Positions 1 to 9,190 of a stretch of 64,000 bases of DNA are shown piece by piece. Each line of letters starts with the position of its first letter. Within the stretch, counting starts at the first letter, position 1. Source of the stretch: Zea mays (lineage: Eukaryota; Streptophyta; Magnoliopsida; Poales; Poaceae); assembly GCF_902167145.1 (NCBI RefSeq), contig NC_050098.1:34528501-34592500 (forward strand). Reading direction: 5' to 3'. The position numbers and the translations under genes are program-made. A model generated the notes under the pieces. That model ran no database searches, was not told the DNA's origin, and saw only the letters and a program-made list of their open reading frames with translations.

Positions 1-1502
1 GGTGAGATGAAGAGCAGGCCCGTGCCGGCTCCCGTCTTCATCAGCGACCCGTCGAAAAACATGGTCCAGAGCTCCGGTTGGATCGGAGCCGTCGGCAGCT
101 GGGTGTCGACCCATTCAGCTACGAAGTCCGCCAACACCTGGGACTTGATGGCTTTCCGTGGGGCGAACGAGATCGTTTCGCCCATGATTTCCACTGCCCA
201 CTTTGCGATCCTGCCCGAGGCCTCTCGGCACTGGATGATCTCCCCCAGGGGGAAGGATGACACTACAGTTACCGGATGAGACTCGAAGTAGTGTCGTAAC
301 TTCCGCCTTGTCAGGATCACAGCATACAGCAGCTTCTGAACTTGCGGGTAGCGGATCTTGGTCTCGGACAATACTTCGCTGACGAAGTAGACTGGCCTCT
401 GAACGGGCAATGCATGCCCTTCTTCTTGCCTCTCGACTACAATCGCGGCGCTAACCACCTGAGTGGTAGCGGCGACGTAGACCAAGAGGGCTTCTCCATC
501 AGCTGGGGGCACCAAGACAGGCGCCTTTGTAAGGAGCGCCTTCAGGTTCCCGAGGGCTTTCTCGGCCTCAGGTGTCCAAGCGAAACTCTCGGCCTTCCTT
601 AAGAGGCGGTACAGAGGCAGACCTCTTTCGCCGAGGCGTGAGATGAAGCGGCTCAGGGCCGCGAGGCATCCCATGACCCTCTGTACGCCTTTTAAGTCCT
701 TGATGGGTCCCATGCTGGTGATAGCTACGATCTTCTCCGGGTTGGCTTCGATGCCTCGCTCGGAGACGATAAACCCCAGGAGCATGCCCCGGTGCACCCC
801 GAAGACACACTTCTCAGGATTGAGCTTGACTCCTTTCGCCTTGAGACATCGGAATGTCACTCCAAGGTCGGAGAGGAGGTCAGAAGCCTTCCTTGTCTTG
901 ACTACGATGTCATCGACGTAGGCCTCGACTGTGCGACCGATGTGTTCGCCGAACACATGGTTCATGCACCGCTGGTACGTCGCGCCCGCATTCCTCAGAC
1001 CGAACGGCATGGGGACATAGCAGTACATGCCGAACGGCGTGATGAAAGAAGTCGCGAGTTGGTCGGACTCTTTCATCCGGATCTGGTGATACCCTGAGTA
1101 GGCATCGAGGAAGGACAGGGTTTCGCACCCAGCAGTGGAATCCACGATTTGATCGATGCGAGGCAGAGGGTAGGGAACCTTCGGACATGCTTTGTTGAGA
1201 CCAGTGTAGTCTACACACATCCGCCATTTCCCCCCTTTTTTCCTCACAAGCACAGGGTTGGCAAGCCATTTGGGATGGAATACCTCTTTGATGAACCCCG
1301 CTGCCATTAGCTTGTGGATCTCCTTGCCTATCGCTCTGCGCTTCTCCTCGTCGAATCGGCGCAGAGGCTGCCTGACGGGTCGGGCTCCGGCCCGAATATC
1401 CAGCGAGTGCTCGGCGACATCCCTCGGTATGCCGGGCATGTCCGAGGGACTCCACGCAAAGACGTCGGCGTTTGCGCGGAGAAAGTCGACGAGCACTGCT
1501 TC
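1..1502 (-). CDS. H1 pol (reverse transcriptase / RNase H), truncated by window edge
   Basis: Same frame as gag-pro, entered after the TAG at 1503-1505, and apparently open to base 1. It encodes the RT core: [12 protein letters not shown], then [11 protein letters not shown] with the motif A Asp retained (H2 has lost it), then the YVDD block. Next comes a Ty3-type RNase H whose first motif reads [10 protein letters not shown], without the usual catalytic Asp. The frame then enters the second, archaeal-type RNase H ([12 protein letters not shown]) just before the window ends. No ATG lies at the start of this frame, so expression would need readthrough or splicing past the TAG. Integrase and the 3' LTR should lie to the left, outside the window. 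Confidence 0.85.
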
Positions 1503-4500
1503 CTATTTGGGGTCGAGCCCGGAACCAATCTGGATCTGCTTGGAGGTGTCGCCACTGGGGTCGAGTGGGACGGCCTTAACCGTCTCCGCTGGCTCGAAGT
1601 TGCCGGCATGACGCTTCACGTCTGGCACCTCTTTGGAGAGGTTCTCCAGGTCGGCGATGAGGGCCTCGGACTCGGCGAGGGCCTCGGCGTACTCCACGCA
1701 CTCCACGTCGCATTCGAACGCGTGTTTGTACGTGGGGCCGACGGTGATGACCCCGTTGGGGCCCGGCATCTTGAGCTTCAGGTAGGTGTAGTTGGGGACG
1801 GCCATGAACTTCGCGTAGCATGGCCTTCCCAGTACCGTGTGGTAGGTTCCTCGGAACCCGACCACCTCGAACGTCAAGGTCTCCCTTCGGAAGTTGGAGG
1901 GCGTTCCGAAGCAGACGGGGAGGTCGAGTCGTCCGAGGGGCTGGACGCGCTTCCCAGGGATGATCCCGTGGAAGGGCGCAGCGCCTGCTCGGACGGAGGA
2001 CAGATCGACGCGCAGGAGCTTGAGGGTCTTGGCGTAGATGATGTTGAGGCAGCTGCCCCCATCCATCAGGACCTTGGTGAGCCTGACGTTGCCGACGATG
2101 GGGTCGACGACGAGCGGGTATTTCCCCGGGCTCGGCACATGGTCGGGGTGGTCAGCCTGGTCGAAGGTGATGGGCTTGTCGGACCAGTCTAGGTAGACTG
2201 GCGCCGCCACCTTCACCGAGCAGACCTCCCGGCGCTCTTGCTTGCGATGCCGAGCCGAGGTATTCGCCGCATGCCCACCGTAGATCATGAAGCAGTCGCG
2301 GACCTCGGGGAACTCTCCTGCTTGGTGATCTTCTTTCTTGTCGTCGTCGTGGGCCCTGCCACCCTCCGCGGGTGGCCCGGCCCTGTGGAAGTGGCGCCGA
2401 AGCATGACGCACTCCTCGAGAGTGTGCTTAACGGGCCCCTGATGGTAGGGGCACGGCTCCTTGAGCATCTTGTCGAAGAGGTTAGCACCTCCGGGGGGCT
2501 TCCGAGGGTTCTTGTACTCGGCGGCGGCGACAAGGTCCGCGTCAGCGGCGTCGCGTTTCGATTGCGACTTCTTCTTGCCCTTCTTCTTGGCGCCGCGCGG
2601 AGTAGACGCCTCGGGAGCCTCTTCCGATGGGTGGCCCTGGGGCTGCTTGTCCTTTCGGAAGATAGCCTCAACCGCCTCCTGGCCAGAGGCGAACTTGGTG
2701 GCGATGTCCATCAGCTCGCTCGCCCTGGTGGGGGTCTTGCGACCCAACTTACTCACCAGGTCGCGGCAGGTGGTGCCGGCAAGGAACACGCTGATGACAT
2801 CTGAGTCGGTGATGTTGGGCAGCTCGGTGCGCTGCTTCGAGAATCGCCGGATGTAGTCCCGGAGCGACTCTCCCAGCTGTTGCCGGCAGCTCCGAAGGTC
2901 CCAAGAATTTCCGGGGCGCATGTACGTGCCCTGGAAATTGCCGGCGAAGGCTTGTACCAAGTCGTCCCAGTTGGAGATCTGCCCCGGAGGCAGGTGCTCC
3001 AGCCAGGCGTGAGCAGTGTCGGAGAGGAACAGGGGAAGGTTGCGGATGATGAGGTTGTCGTCGTCCGTTCCACCCAGTTGGCAGGCCAGGCAGTAGTCCG
3101 CGAGCCACAGTTCCGGCCTCGTTTCCCCCGAGTACTTTGTGATAGTAGTCGGGGGTCGGAACCGGGTCGGCAACGGCGCCCGTCGGATGGCCCGACTGAA
3201 GGCCTGCGGACCGGGTGGTTCGGGCGAGGGACTCCGATCCTCCCCGCTGTCGTAGCGCCCCCCACGCCTGGGGTGGTAGCCTCGGCGCACCCTTTCGTCG
3301 AGGTGGGCCCGACGGTCGCGTCGATGGTGCTCGTTGCCGAGGTGGCCCGGGGCCGCAGGCGCGGTGTTGCGCGTGCGCCCGGTGTAGACCGAGGCTTCCC
3401 GCATAAATCGGGAAGTCGCGGCATGAGGCTCCGAGGGGTATCCCTGCCTTCGGGAGGCAGTGCTCTCGGCCCGTCGGGCCGCAGCGCCTTCCAGGAGATT
3501 CTTGAGCTCTCCCTGGATTCGCCGACCCTCGGTGGTTGATGGCTCCGGCATCGTGCGGAGGAGCATCGATGCGGCTGCCAGGTTCTGACCAACCCCGCTG
3601 GATGCGGGCGGCGGCCTGAGCCTGACATCGTTGGCGACGCGGTGCTGGAGACCTTGGGGCAGGTGACGTATTTCTCCGGCCGGGGGTTGGCCCGCCCATA
3701 CCTGCCCGACGTCCCGGCGGATCGTCTCAAGCGCCCATGTTCCCTCGTCGAGCCTGGCCTGCGCCCCGCGGACTTGCTCGAGCTGTGGGTCGTGACCCCC
3801 CGCCAGAACGGGGACCACAGCTAGCTCCCGCGGGATGTCGGCGCGAGGCGCCGGCCTAGGAAAATCACCGTCCTCCGGCATGCCAAGATGGTTGCCTTCG
3901 GAGGGATCCCCTAGCTCGACGTGGAAACATTCGCGGCTTGGGCCGCAGTCCTCGTCGTCAAGGCTGCGGCTTCCGTCGGAACAGTCGGAGAGGCAGTAGT
4001 CACATGCGGTCATGAAGTCCCGCATGGCACTGGGGTTGCCAAATCCAGAGAAATCCCAACAGATGCTGGGATCATCATCTCCCTCGGACCCAGAGGGCCC
4101 GTAGGTCGAGACGTCCGTCAATCGGTCCCAAGGCGACCGCATACGAAACCCCAGTGGGGTTGCACTCGCCTCAATGAGAGCGCCCGCCAAAGTGAGGTCG
4201 CTTGGCGGGTTGAGGCCGAGTCGAAATGACGTAAGATGGGAGTTAGTCAGTACCTTTTGGTCGACGAGGAGCGACGTAGTCACATCGGGGACTGGTTGCA
4301 CCGTCGTCTCAGGTACGAGGGCGACGTCCTGCAAGCTTTCCGCAAGTGTGCCGGCGTCGTCTTCTTGCTCGGGATCAGCATGTCGCGGGGGGACGGCGCC
4401 TGCCTTCGTCTCGAACGCGAGGTCGACGCCCGGCGTGCCCTCCGTTGGGGTGCTGGGAACGTCGATTCGCTCGACGGCCGACGAAGCGCGGCCTCCCGCT

Positions 4501-4751
4501 TGGCCTTGGTTGCCCCGCCTCCTCCTCCGTTGGCGGGGGAGAGGACGGGGCGAGCTCGAACGTTGTTCTTCCACCACGCGGGGAAGATGTCGTCGGTTCC
4601 GCCGCCGGTGGGCGGGTTGTCGGCCGCCATTGTCATTGTCGCGCGGCGGTGGAAGGAGTATCATGTCGTAGCCGCCGTCGAACGACATGAACTCGAGACT
4701 CCCGAAACGGAGCACCGTCCTGGGCCGGAGAGGTTGCTGGAGACTGCCCAT
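1503..4751 (-). CDS. H1 gag-protease polyprotein
   Basis: Open frame of 1082 aa, the same length as the H2 copy. The ATG at 4751 was chosen because it matches the H2 start; the frame is open further upstream through the PBS into the LTR, but that part is not conserved coding. Visible parts: a charged, proline-rich N-terminal half; a Retrotrans_gag core (around residues 545-700, with the run RPELWLADY); a K-rich linker; a zinc-knuckle-like CPYHQGPVKHTLEEC (about 767); and an aspartic protease with the LMDGGS active-site motif (about 896). The product would form the virus-like particle and process it. It ends at a TAG in context CCC AAA TAG GAA, and the downstream pol is in the same frame. No internal stop is present. 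Confidence 0.9.
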   Translation of the reverse strand: MGSLQQPLRPRTVLRFGSLEFMSFDGGYDMILLPPPRDNDNGGRQPAHRRRNRRHLPRVVEEQRSSSPRPLPRQRRRRRGNQGQAGGRASSAVERIDVPSTPTEGTPGVDLAFETKAGAVPPRHADPEQEDDAGTLAESLQDVALVPETTVQPVPDVTTSLLVDQKVLTNSHLTSFRLGLNPPSDLTLAGALIEASATPLGFRMRSPWDRLTDVSTYGPSGSEGDDDPSICWDFSGFGNPSAMRDFMTACDYCLSDCSDGSRSLDDEDCGPSRECFHVELGDPSEGNHLGMPEDGDFPRPAPRADIPRELAVVPVLAGGHDPQLEQVRGAQARLDEGTWALETIRRDVGQVWAGQPPAGEIRHLPQGLQHRVANDVRLRPPPASSGVGQNLAAASMLLRTMPEPSTTEGRRIQGELKNLLEGAAARRAESTASRRQGYPSEPHAATSRFMREASVYTGRTRNTAPAAPGHLGNEHHRRDRRAHLDERVRRGYHPRRGGRYDSGEDRSPSPEPPGPQAFSRAIRRAPLPTRFRPPTTITKYSGETRPELWLADYCLACQLGGTDDDNLIIRNLPLFLSDTAHAWLEHLPPGQISNWDDLVQAFAGNFQGTYMRPGNSWDLRSCRQQLGESLRDYIRRFSKQRTELPNITDSDVISVFLAGTTCRDLVSKLGRKTPTRASELMDIATKFASGQEAVEAIFRKDKQPQGHPSEEAPEASTPRGAKKKGKKKSQSKRDAADADLVAAAEYKNPRKPPGGANLFDKMLKEPCPYHQGPVKHTLEECVMLRRHFHRAGPPAEGGRAHDDDKKEDHQAGEFPEVRDCFMIYGGHAANTSARHRKQERREVCSVKVAAPVYLDWSDKPITFDQADHPDHVPSPGKYPLVVDPIVGNVRLTKVLMDGGSCLNIIYAKTLKLLRVDLSSVRAGAAPFHGIIPGKRVQPLGRLDLPVCFGTPSNFRRETLTFEVVGFRGTYHTVLGRPCYAKFMAVPNYTYLKLKMPGPNGVITVGPTYKHAFECDVECVEYAEALAESEALIADLENLSKEVPDVKRHAGNFEPAETVKAVPLDPSGDTSKQIQIGSGLDPK

Positions 4752-4790
4752 CTGGAGCTTGACGGGAAGCTGTTCGTCAGCACGCAGCAG

Positions 4791-4811
4791 GCCCCTACCT
4801 GGCGCGCCAAC
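4791..4811 (-). promoter_or_regulatory. Primer binding site of H1
   Basis: Immediately inside the LTR the minus strand reads GTTGGCGCGCCAGGTAGGGG, identical to the site after the H2 5' LTR (50073). It is not the initiator-Met type; the primer tRNA was not assigned. Confidence 0.6.
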
Positions 4812-5112
4812 TTTCGGCGTTTCGAGACCGGGGGATCCCCGAGCCGATGAGTGAGTGTGCCGCGTGCCCCAGCCCAGATGGGTCGAGCGCGTGGGCGAGC
4901 GCGAAGGGGGGAGAAGCGAGGTGGCCCGAGACGGGCGTGAGAGAGGTGGAGATCCCGCGGCCTTCGTGTTCGTCCCGCGCCCAGGTCGGGTGCGCTTGCA
5001 GTAGGGGGGTTTCAAGCGTCCACGCGGGTGAGGGAAGCGAGCGGCCCTAAGAGAGCGCATGTCCCGTCCTCGTCCCGCGCGGCCAACCTTCTCTAAGAAG
5101 GCCCTGGTCCTT

Positions 5113-5121
5113 CCTTTTATA
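5113..5121 (-). promoter_or_regulatory. TATA box of H1 LTR
   Basis: Minus-strand TATAAAAGG at the same LTR position as in both H2 LTRs (49764 and 59128). It is the likely start-site signal for the retrotransposon RNA. Confidence 0.6.
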
Positions 5122-5639
5122 GGCGTAAGGAGAGGATTCAGGTGTACAATGGGGGTGTAGCAGAGTGCTACGTGTCTAGCGGAGGGAGAGCTAGCGCCCT
5201 AAGTACATGCCAATGTGGCAGCCGGAGAGATCTTGGCACCCTGCTGGCGTGATGTCGTGGTTGTCGGAGGAGCAACGGAGCCTGGCGGGGGGACAGCTAT
5301 CGGAGTGGTCGAGTCCTTCCTGACGTCCACCTGCTTCCGTAAGGGAGCTGAGAGCCGCCGTCGTCACAGAGCTTGTGGGGCGCCATCATTGCCCATCTGG
5401 CTGAGCTAGCCAGATGGGACACCGGTCTTGTTCTCCATGACCCGAGTCGGCTCGGGGTAGGATGATGATGGCGCTTCCTGTTGACGTGGCGGGCCTGTGC
5501 CCTAGGTCGGGCGACGTGGGGGCTCCTCCAAAGCCGGGGTCGAGTCTGTCTTCCGTGGCCGAGGCCGAGCCCAAGCCCCCGGGTCGGGCGAGACGGAGAT
5601 CGTTCGGCAGAGGCCCGGGCGGAGTCCGAGCCCTGGGGT

Positions 5640-5885
5640 CAGGCGAAGCGGAGTTCGTCGTCTTCCGGGTCTTAGCCCGAGTCCGAGCCCTAGGGTCGGG
5701 CGGAGCGGAGTTCGCCGTCTTCCGGGTCTTAGCTCGAGTCCGAGCCCTGGGGTCGGGCGGAGCGGAGTTCGCCGTCTTCCGGGTCTTAGCCCGAGTCCGA
5801 GCCCTAGGGTCGGGCGGAGCGGAGTTCGCCGTCTTCTGGGTCTTAGCCCGAGTTCGAGCCCTAGGTCGGGCGGAGCGGAGCTTCC
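5640..5885 (-). repeat. 56-57-bp tandem repeats in H1 LTR
   Basis: The anchor cggagttcg recurs at 5649, 5706, 5763 and 5820, with a variant at 5876, giving a period of 57, 57, 57 and 56 bp. The same GC-rich unit forms arrays in both LTRs of H2. It lies upstream of the TATA box relative to transcription and may act as a repeated enhancer-like block, but that role is inference. Confidence 0.85.
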
Positions 5886-6377
5886 TATGGCGCCTTTGGC
5901 AAGGCCTGACTGCCTGTCAGACTCACTCTGTTGAGTGGCACCGCAGTCGGAGTGGCGCAGGCGGCGCTGTCCTTCTGTCACACCGGTCAGTGGTGCGGCG
6001 GAGTGACGGCGGTCACTTCGGCTCTGCCGGGGGCGCGCGTCAGGATAAAGGTGTCAGGCCACCTTTGCGTTAAATGCTCCTGCAACTCGGTCAGTCGGTG
6101 CGGCGATTTGGTCAGGGTTGCTTCTCAGCGAAGCCAAGGCCTCGGGCGAGCCGGAGATGCGTCCGCCGTTAAAAGGGGGGCCTCGGGCGAGACGGAAGTC
6201 CCTCGAGGTCGGCTGCCCTTGGCCGAGGCTAGGCTCGGGCGAAGCGTGATCGAGTCACTCGTATGGACTGATCCCTGACTTAATCGCACCCATCAGGCCT
6301 CTGCAGCTTTATGCTGATGGGGGTTACCAGCTGAGAATTAGGCGTCTTGAGGGTACCCCTAATTATGGTCCCCGACA

Positions 6378-6587
6378 ATTATACATAATTGTTTATGTTA
6401 TATTCCATATGATTCCTTCTTCATTATTTTATGTTGTGTTGATGAAGGTATATCTTTCATAACCTTCGTCCGAAAATCATTATATCCCAAGGGGAAATAA
6501 TGTTCCGAAGGACGAAGGACTTTAACGTTTAACATTTTTGTGTTGCCTTGTTCTTAACTTATAGCATTTGAGAACAAGTCTCCAACA
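6378..6587 (+). repeat. G1 5' LTR, 3' portion only
   Basis: 210 bp matching 13086-13295 of the 3' LTR, ending tctccaaca. The first two thirds lie on the far side of the H1 insertion, outside the window. Confidence 0.9.
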
Positions 6588-6606
6588 TTGGCGCCCACCT
6601 CCGGTG
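6588..6606 (+). promoter_or_regulatory. Primer binding site of G1
   Basis: The sequence ttggcgcccacctccggtg starts directly after the LTR end. G3 has ttggcgttcacctccggtg at the same place. The primer tRNA is not assigned. Confidence 0.6.
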
Positions 6607-6661
6607 AACTCACTTCCACTCTTTGAGTTTTGAACACCTTTGGCAATCATAAACCTTCGTT

Positions 6662-8179
6662 ATGGCGCCGAAGAAAGCTTCAGCAACTGGGGCTGCAGCT
6701 CTGCAACCGCTGGACCCCAATCAGGAGACTCTCTCCCTTCGGGAGGCCCGAAGCCAGAAGAGGAAGGCTGTCAGCCCGACACTGCAAGAGGATGAGCTAG
6801 ACCAAGAAATCAGAGACATGGAGATGCTTCATCAACAGGTGCAGAGGAAGAAGGAAAAGATGGCCAGGCTAGCTGAACTGCAAAGGCAGATAGACGAAGC
6901 CTCTGAAGAAGTTCGTCATCTTACTCAGGATGAGCAGAACCGAAGACCTCAGCACAAAGACCTTCATCAGGAGGATTTCTTCAACGAAGATGACTGGTAT
7001 GAGAATTTCCACCATGGAAATTTTGCTTTTGATGATGCTTCTCCTCTGTCCGCTGAGCTGCAGGCTACACCTTGGCCTCCGTCCTACAAGCCGCCCCAGC
7101 TTCCTATATTTAACGGCCATTCAGACCCGAAGCAGTTTTTGATGAGCTACGAAGCAACAGTATCTTCGTATGGTGGCAATACTGCAGTCATGGCAAAATC
7201 TTTTGTTATGGCTGTCAGGAGTGTTGCTCAAACCTGGTATTCCTCCCTTCGACCAGGAACGATCACTTCATGGCAAAAGCTGAAGGACATGTTGTTAACC
7301 AGTTTCCAAGGGTTTCAGACGAAGCCGGTCACTGCTCAAGCTCTATTCCAGTGCACCTAGGATCACGAAGAATACCTTCAGGCGTATGTCCGGAGGTTCT
7401 TGCGTTTGAGGGCACAGGCGCCAACAGTGCCCAACGAAATTGTCATTGAGGCCATGATCAAGGGACTTCGGCCAGGACCTTCAGCTTAGTACTTTGCTAG
7501 GAAGCCTCCTCAAACTTTGGAGAAGCTGCTCCAGAAGATGGACGAGTATATTCGGGCTGACAATGATTTTCGTCAAAGAAGGGAGGAGGCTTTCAGGTTT
7601 TCCAAAATGACCAGGGGCTTCGGAGGAAGATTTTATCCGAGGCACGTCAGGTCAATTCACAACTCTACTCAAAATGATGATAAGGGGAGTCACCAGCAAA
7701 GGCCACAGTGCTCTTCACAGGCTTCGGGGCAACAGCAAAGCTCCTTCCGGCCGCCAGCTCCAAGAGGCAGAGGCGCCAGGGGCTTCGGTGGAAGATTTGG
7801 AGATCAACCAAGGAGAACATTTTGCTTGTTCTGTGGTGAAAACAAGGGCCATACCACCAGGATGTGCCATGTTATCATCCAGAAGCAAAAGGAGATAGCC
7901 GAAGCTGCAGCACAACAGGGTCAGCCGAAGCAGATCATGCACACTGCTTCGTATCATTCGCCTTATATCCCAGAATATGTAGGCAACCACCCTGCAGTTT
8001 CTGTAGCTTCGGCGAGTCAACCTCAAGCTTCCTGGCAACAGCCTCCGCCTCCACCACCGCTGCAACAAGGCCAGCAGCCAGAAGGGGGCCAATATGCTCA
8101 ACACCAAAGGGACTTCAGAGAACAGTCCGAAGCTCGCACAGTCAATAGCACTGTGCCAGAGTCGAAGCACATTTATTGA
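6662..8179 (+). pseudogene. G1 gag with two in-frame TAG stops
   Basis: 506 codons from an ATG 74 bp past the LTR, in one frame throughout. It starts MAPKKASATG, has a heptad-rich basic/acidic coiled coil (around residues 40-90), the Retrotrans_gag core (around 140-290, with TWYSSLRPGTITSW), an R/G-rich RGRGARGFGGRFG stretch, a zinc knuckle CLFCGENKGHTTRMC (CX2CX5HX4C, one residue longer than the usual CCHC spacing) and a Q/P-rich tail ending SKHIY. TAG stops lie at 7358-7360 and 7487-7489. At both sites G3 has CAG, so both are CAG to TAG transitions. Without them the gag would be full length, so the copy is recently inactivated. No protease motif follows. Confidence 0.85.
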
Positions 8180-8389
8180 CAAATATCCTACCTTGATAGT
8201 AGTCTTTTCCATTCAGTTTTATTTTCTGTGTAATAAAGGACACTTTTCAAATCTCACGTAATGGTTTCGTTGTTTGCCACAAGGAAAATATATTTCCTCT
8301 ACAGGCTTAAGTTGTTGAAGCTTAAAGATTTGCGATAGCAAGAAGGACCTTCGAATTATCAAGAGTTTATTTTAAAAGGCACGGCTTGA

Positions 8390-8712
8390 ATTCTTCGAAG
8401 CAACAAAAAGTCGTTCCAAGGAACGCAGAGTAAATTTGCTGAAGTTACAAAAAGTCGTTCCAAAGGGAGCGCAGTGTAAGTTTTCTGCTCAAAAGTCGTT
8501 CCAAAGGGAATGCAGAGCTTACAACGAAAAATAAACGCTGATACCGCCTAAGTAAAAGGCGAAGCGCGAAAAGTCAACGCGAATACCGCCGAAAGTAAAA
8601 GGCGAAGAAGCTCCTAAGGGAGGCTTACAGCGAAAAATAAACGCTGATTCCGCTGAAGTAAAAGGCGAAGAAGCTCCTAAGGGAGGCTTACAGCGAAAAG
8701 TCAATGCTGATT
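8390..8712 (+). repeat. Spacer tandem-repeat block downstream of G1 gag
   Basis: Short units built on aagtcgttccaaaggga...gcagag alternate with gtaaaaggcgaagaagctcc...ggcttacagcgaaa units (for example 8590-8640 and 8655-8700). The same motifs occur after pol in G2 (15340-15560) and after gag in G3 (47740-48015), so the block is a family feature placed between the sense gene and the antisense gene. A minus-strand frame at 8519-8854 is just the repeat translated. The remainder of 8180-9190 is AT-rich and holds nothing else recognisable. Confidence 0.75.
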
Positions 8713-9190
8713 TAAAAAAGATTATGTGTTTTATTGCAGGGATGTGCGTGTATCTTCGGAATAAATACCATTTTACATAGCATAACATCATCACATCATT
8801 TCGCATAGCATAAGCATCATACATCATGCTGCATATGGCACAAGAAGGGGACACAATATTGATCTTCGGAAGAATGCTTTGAAAAAGGGAAAATCATGCT
8901 AAGTCACAAGGAGATACAATATTGATCTTCGGAGTGTAGCTTCGAAAAATATTTTCACGAAGCTTGGATATTCTTCATCAGAACACTATGGATATCGTTG
9001 TGATAAATGAAAATTCTTCTTCACGAAGCATGAAAAGAAGGGAAGGTGTTTTTTCGTCAAAGACTCAAAAACGGTACGTATGTAAATTTCATGCATCGTA
9101 AAGAATTGAACCATAAAAAAAACAAGTATATTACATTCAGGGTTACAAGATATTACACATATTACATTTCAGATGTTTTTACAATAGCAC

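Larger units (their letters stand above)
1..6377 (-). mobile_element. H1: Huck-like Ty3/gypsy LTR retrotransposon (5' part, runs off window)
   Basis: Minus-strand element whose 5' LTR outer end is at 6377 (reverse complement begins TGTCGGGGACC). It has LTR, PBS, gag-pro and the first half of pol; the rest lies beyond base 1. It is nearly the same as the complete element at 48405-59437 in gag-pro length (1082 aa) and order. It is inserted in the 5' LTR of the Grande-like element G1: the uninterrupted LTR at 13081-13100 reads gataattatacataatt, and here the sequence after 6377 starts attatacataatt, so the TSD is probably ATTAT (the left copy is outside the window). The Huck name is recognition, not a search; Tat-lineage membership is firmer because of the second RNase H. 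Confidence 0.88.
4812..6377 (-). repeat. 5' LTR of H1
   Basis: 1566 bp. The outer edge TGTCGGGG and body match both LTRs of H2. At the inner edge the reverse strand ends CGCCGAAA, where H2 has CGCCGACA, so the terminal CA has mutated to AA. A TATA box (TATAAAAGG on the minus strand, 5113-5121) marks the LTR promoter, about 300 bp from the inner edge. It contains the LTR-internal 56-57-bp repeats described separately. Several plus-strand reading frames through it (for example 5462-6073) are products of that repeat and are not genes. Confidence 0.9.

Noticed and set aside
1314..2192. 292-codon plus-strand frame opposite H1 gag-pol, with a matching one at 52692-53570 in H2
   Set aside because: It is the complement of the conserved protease/RT coding region; its openness follows from GC-rich codon usage on the true strand.
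5462..6073. Plus-strand 203-codon frame with repeated RVRALGSGGAEF units
   Set aside because: It is the LTR-internal 57-bp repeat of H1 read in a non-coding direction; it crosses no conserved domain.
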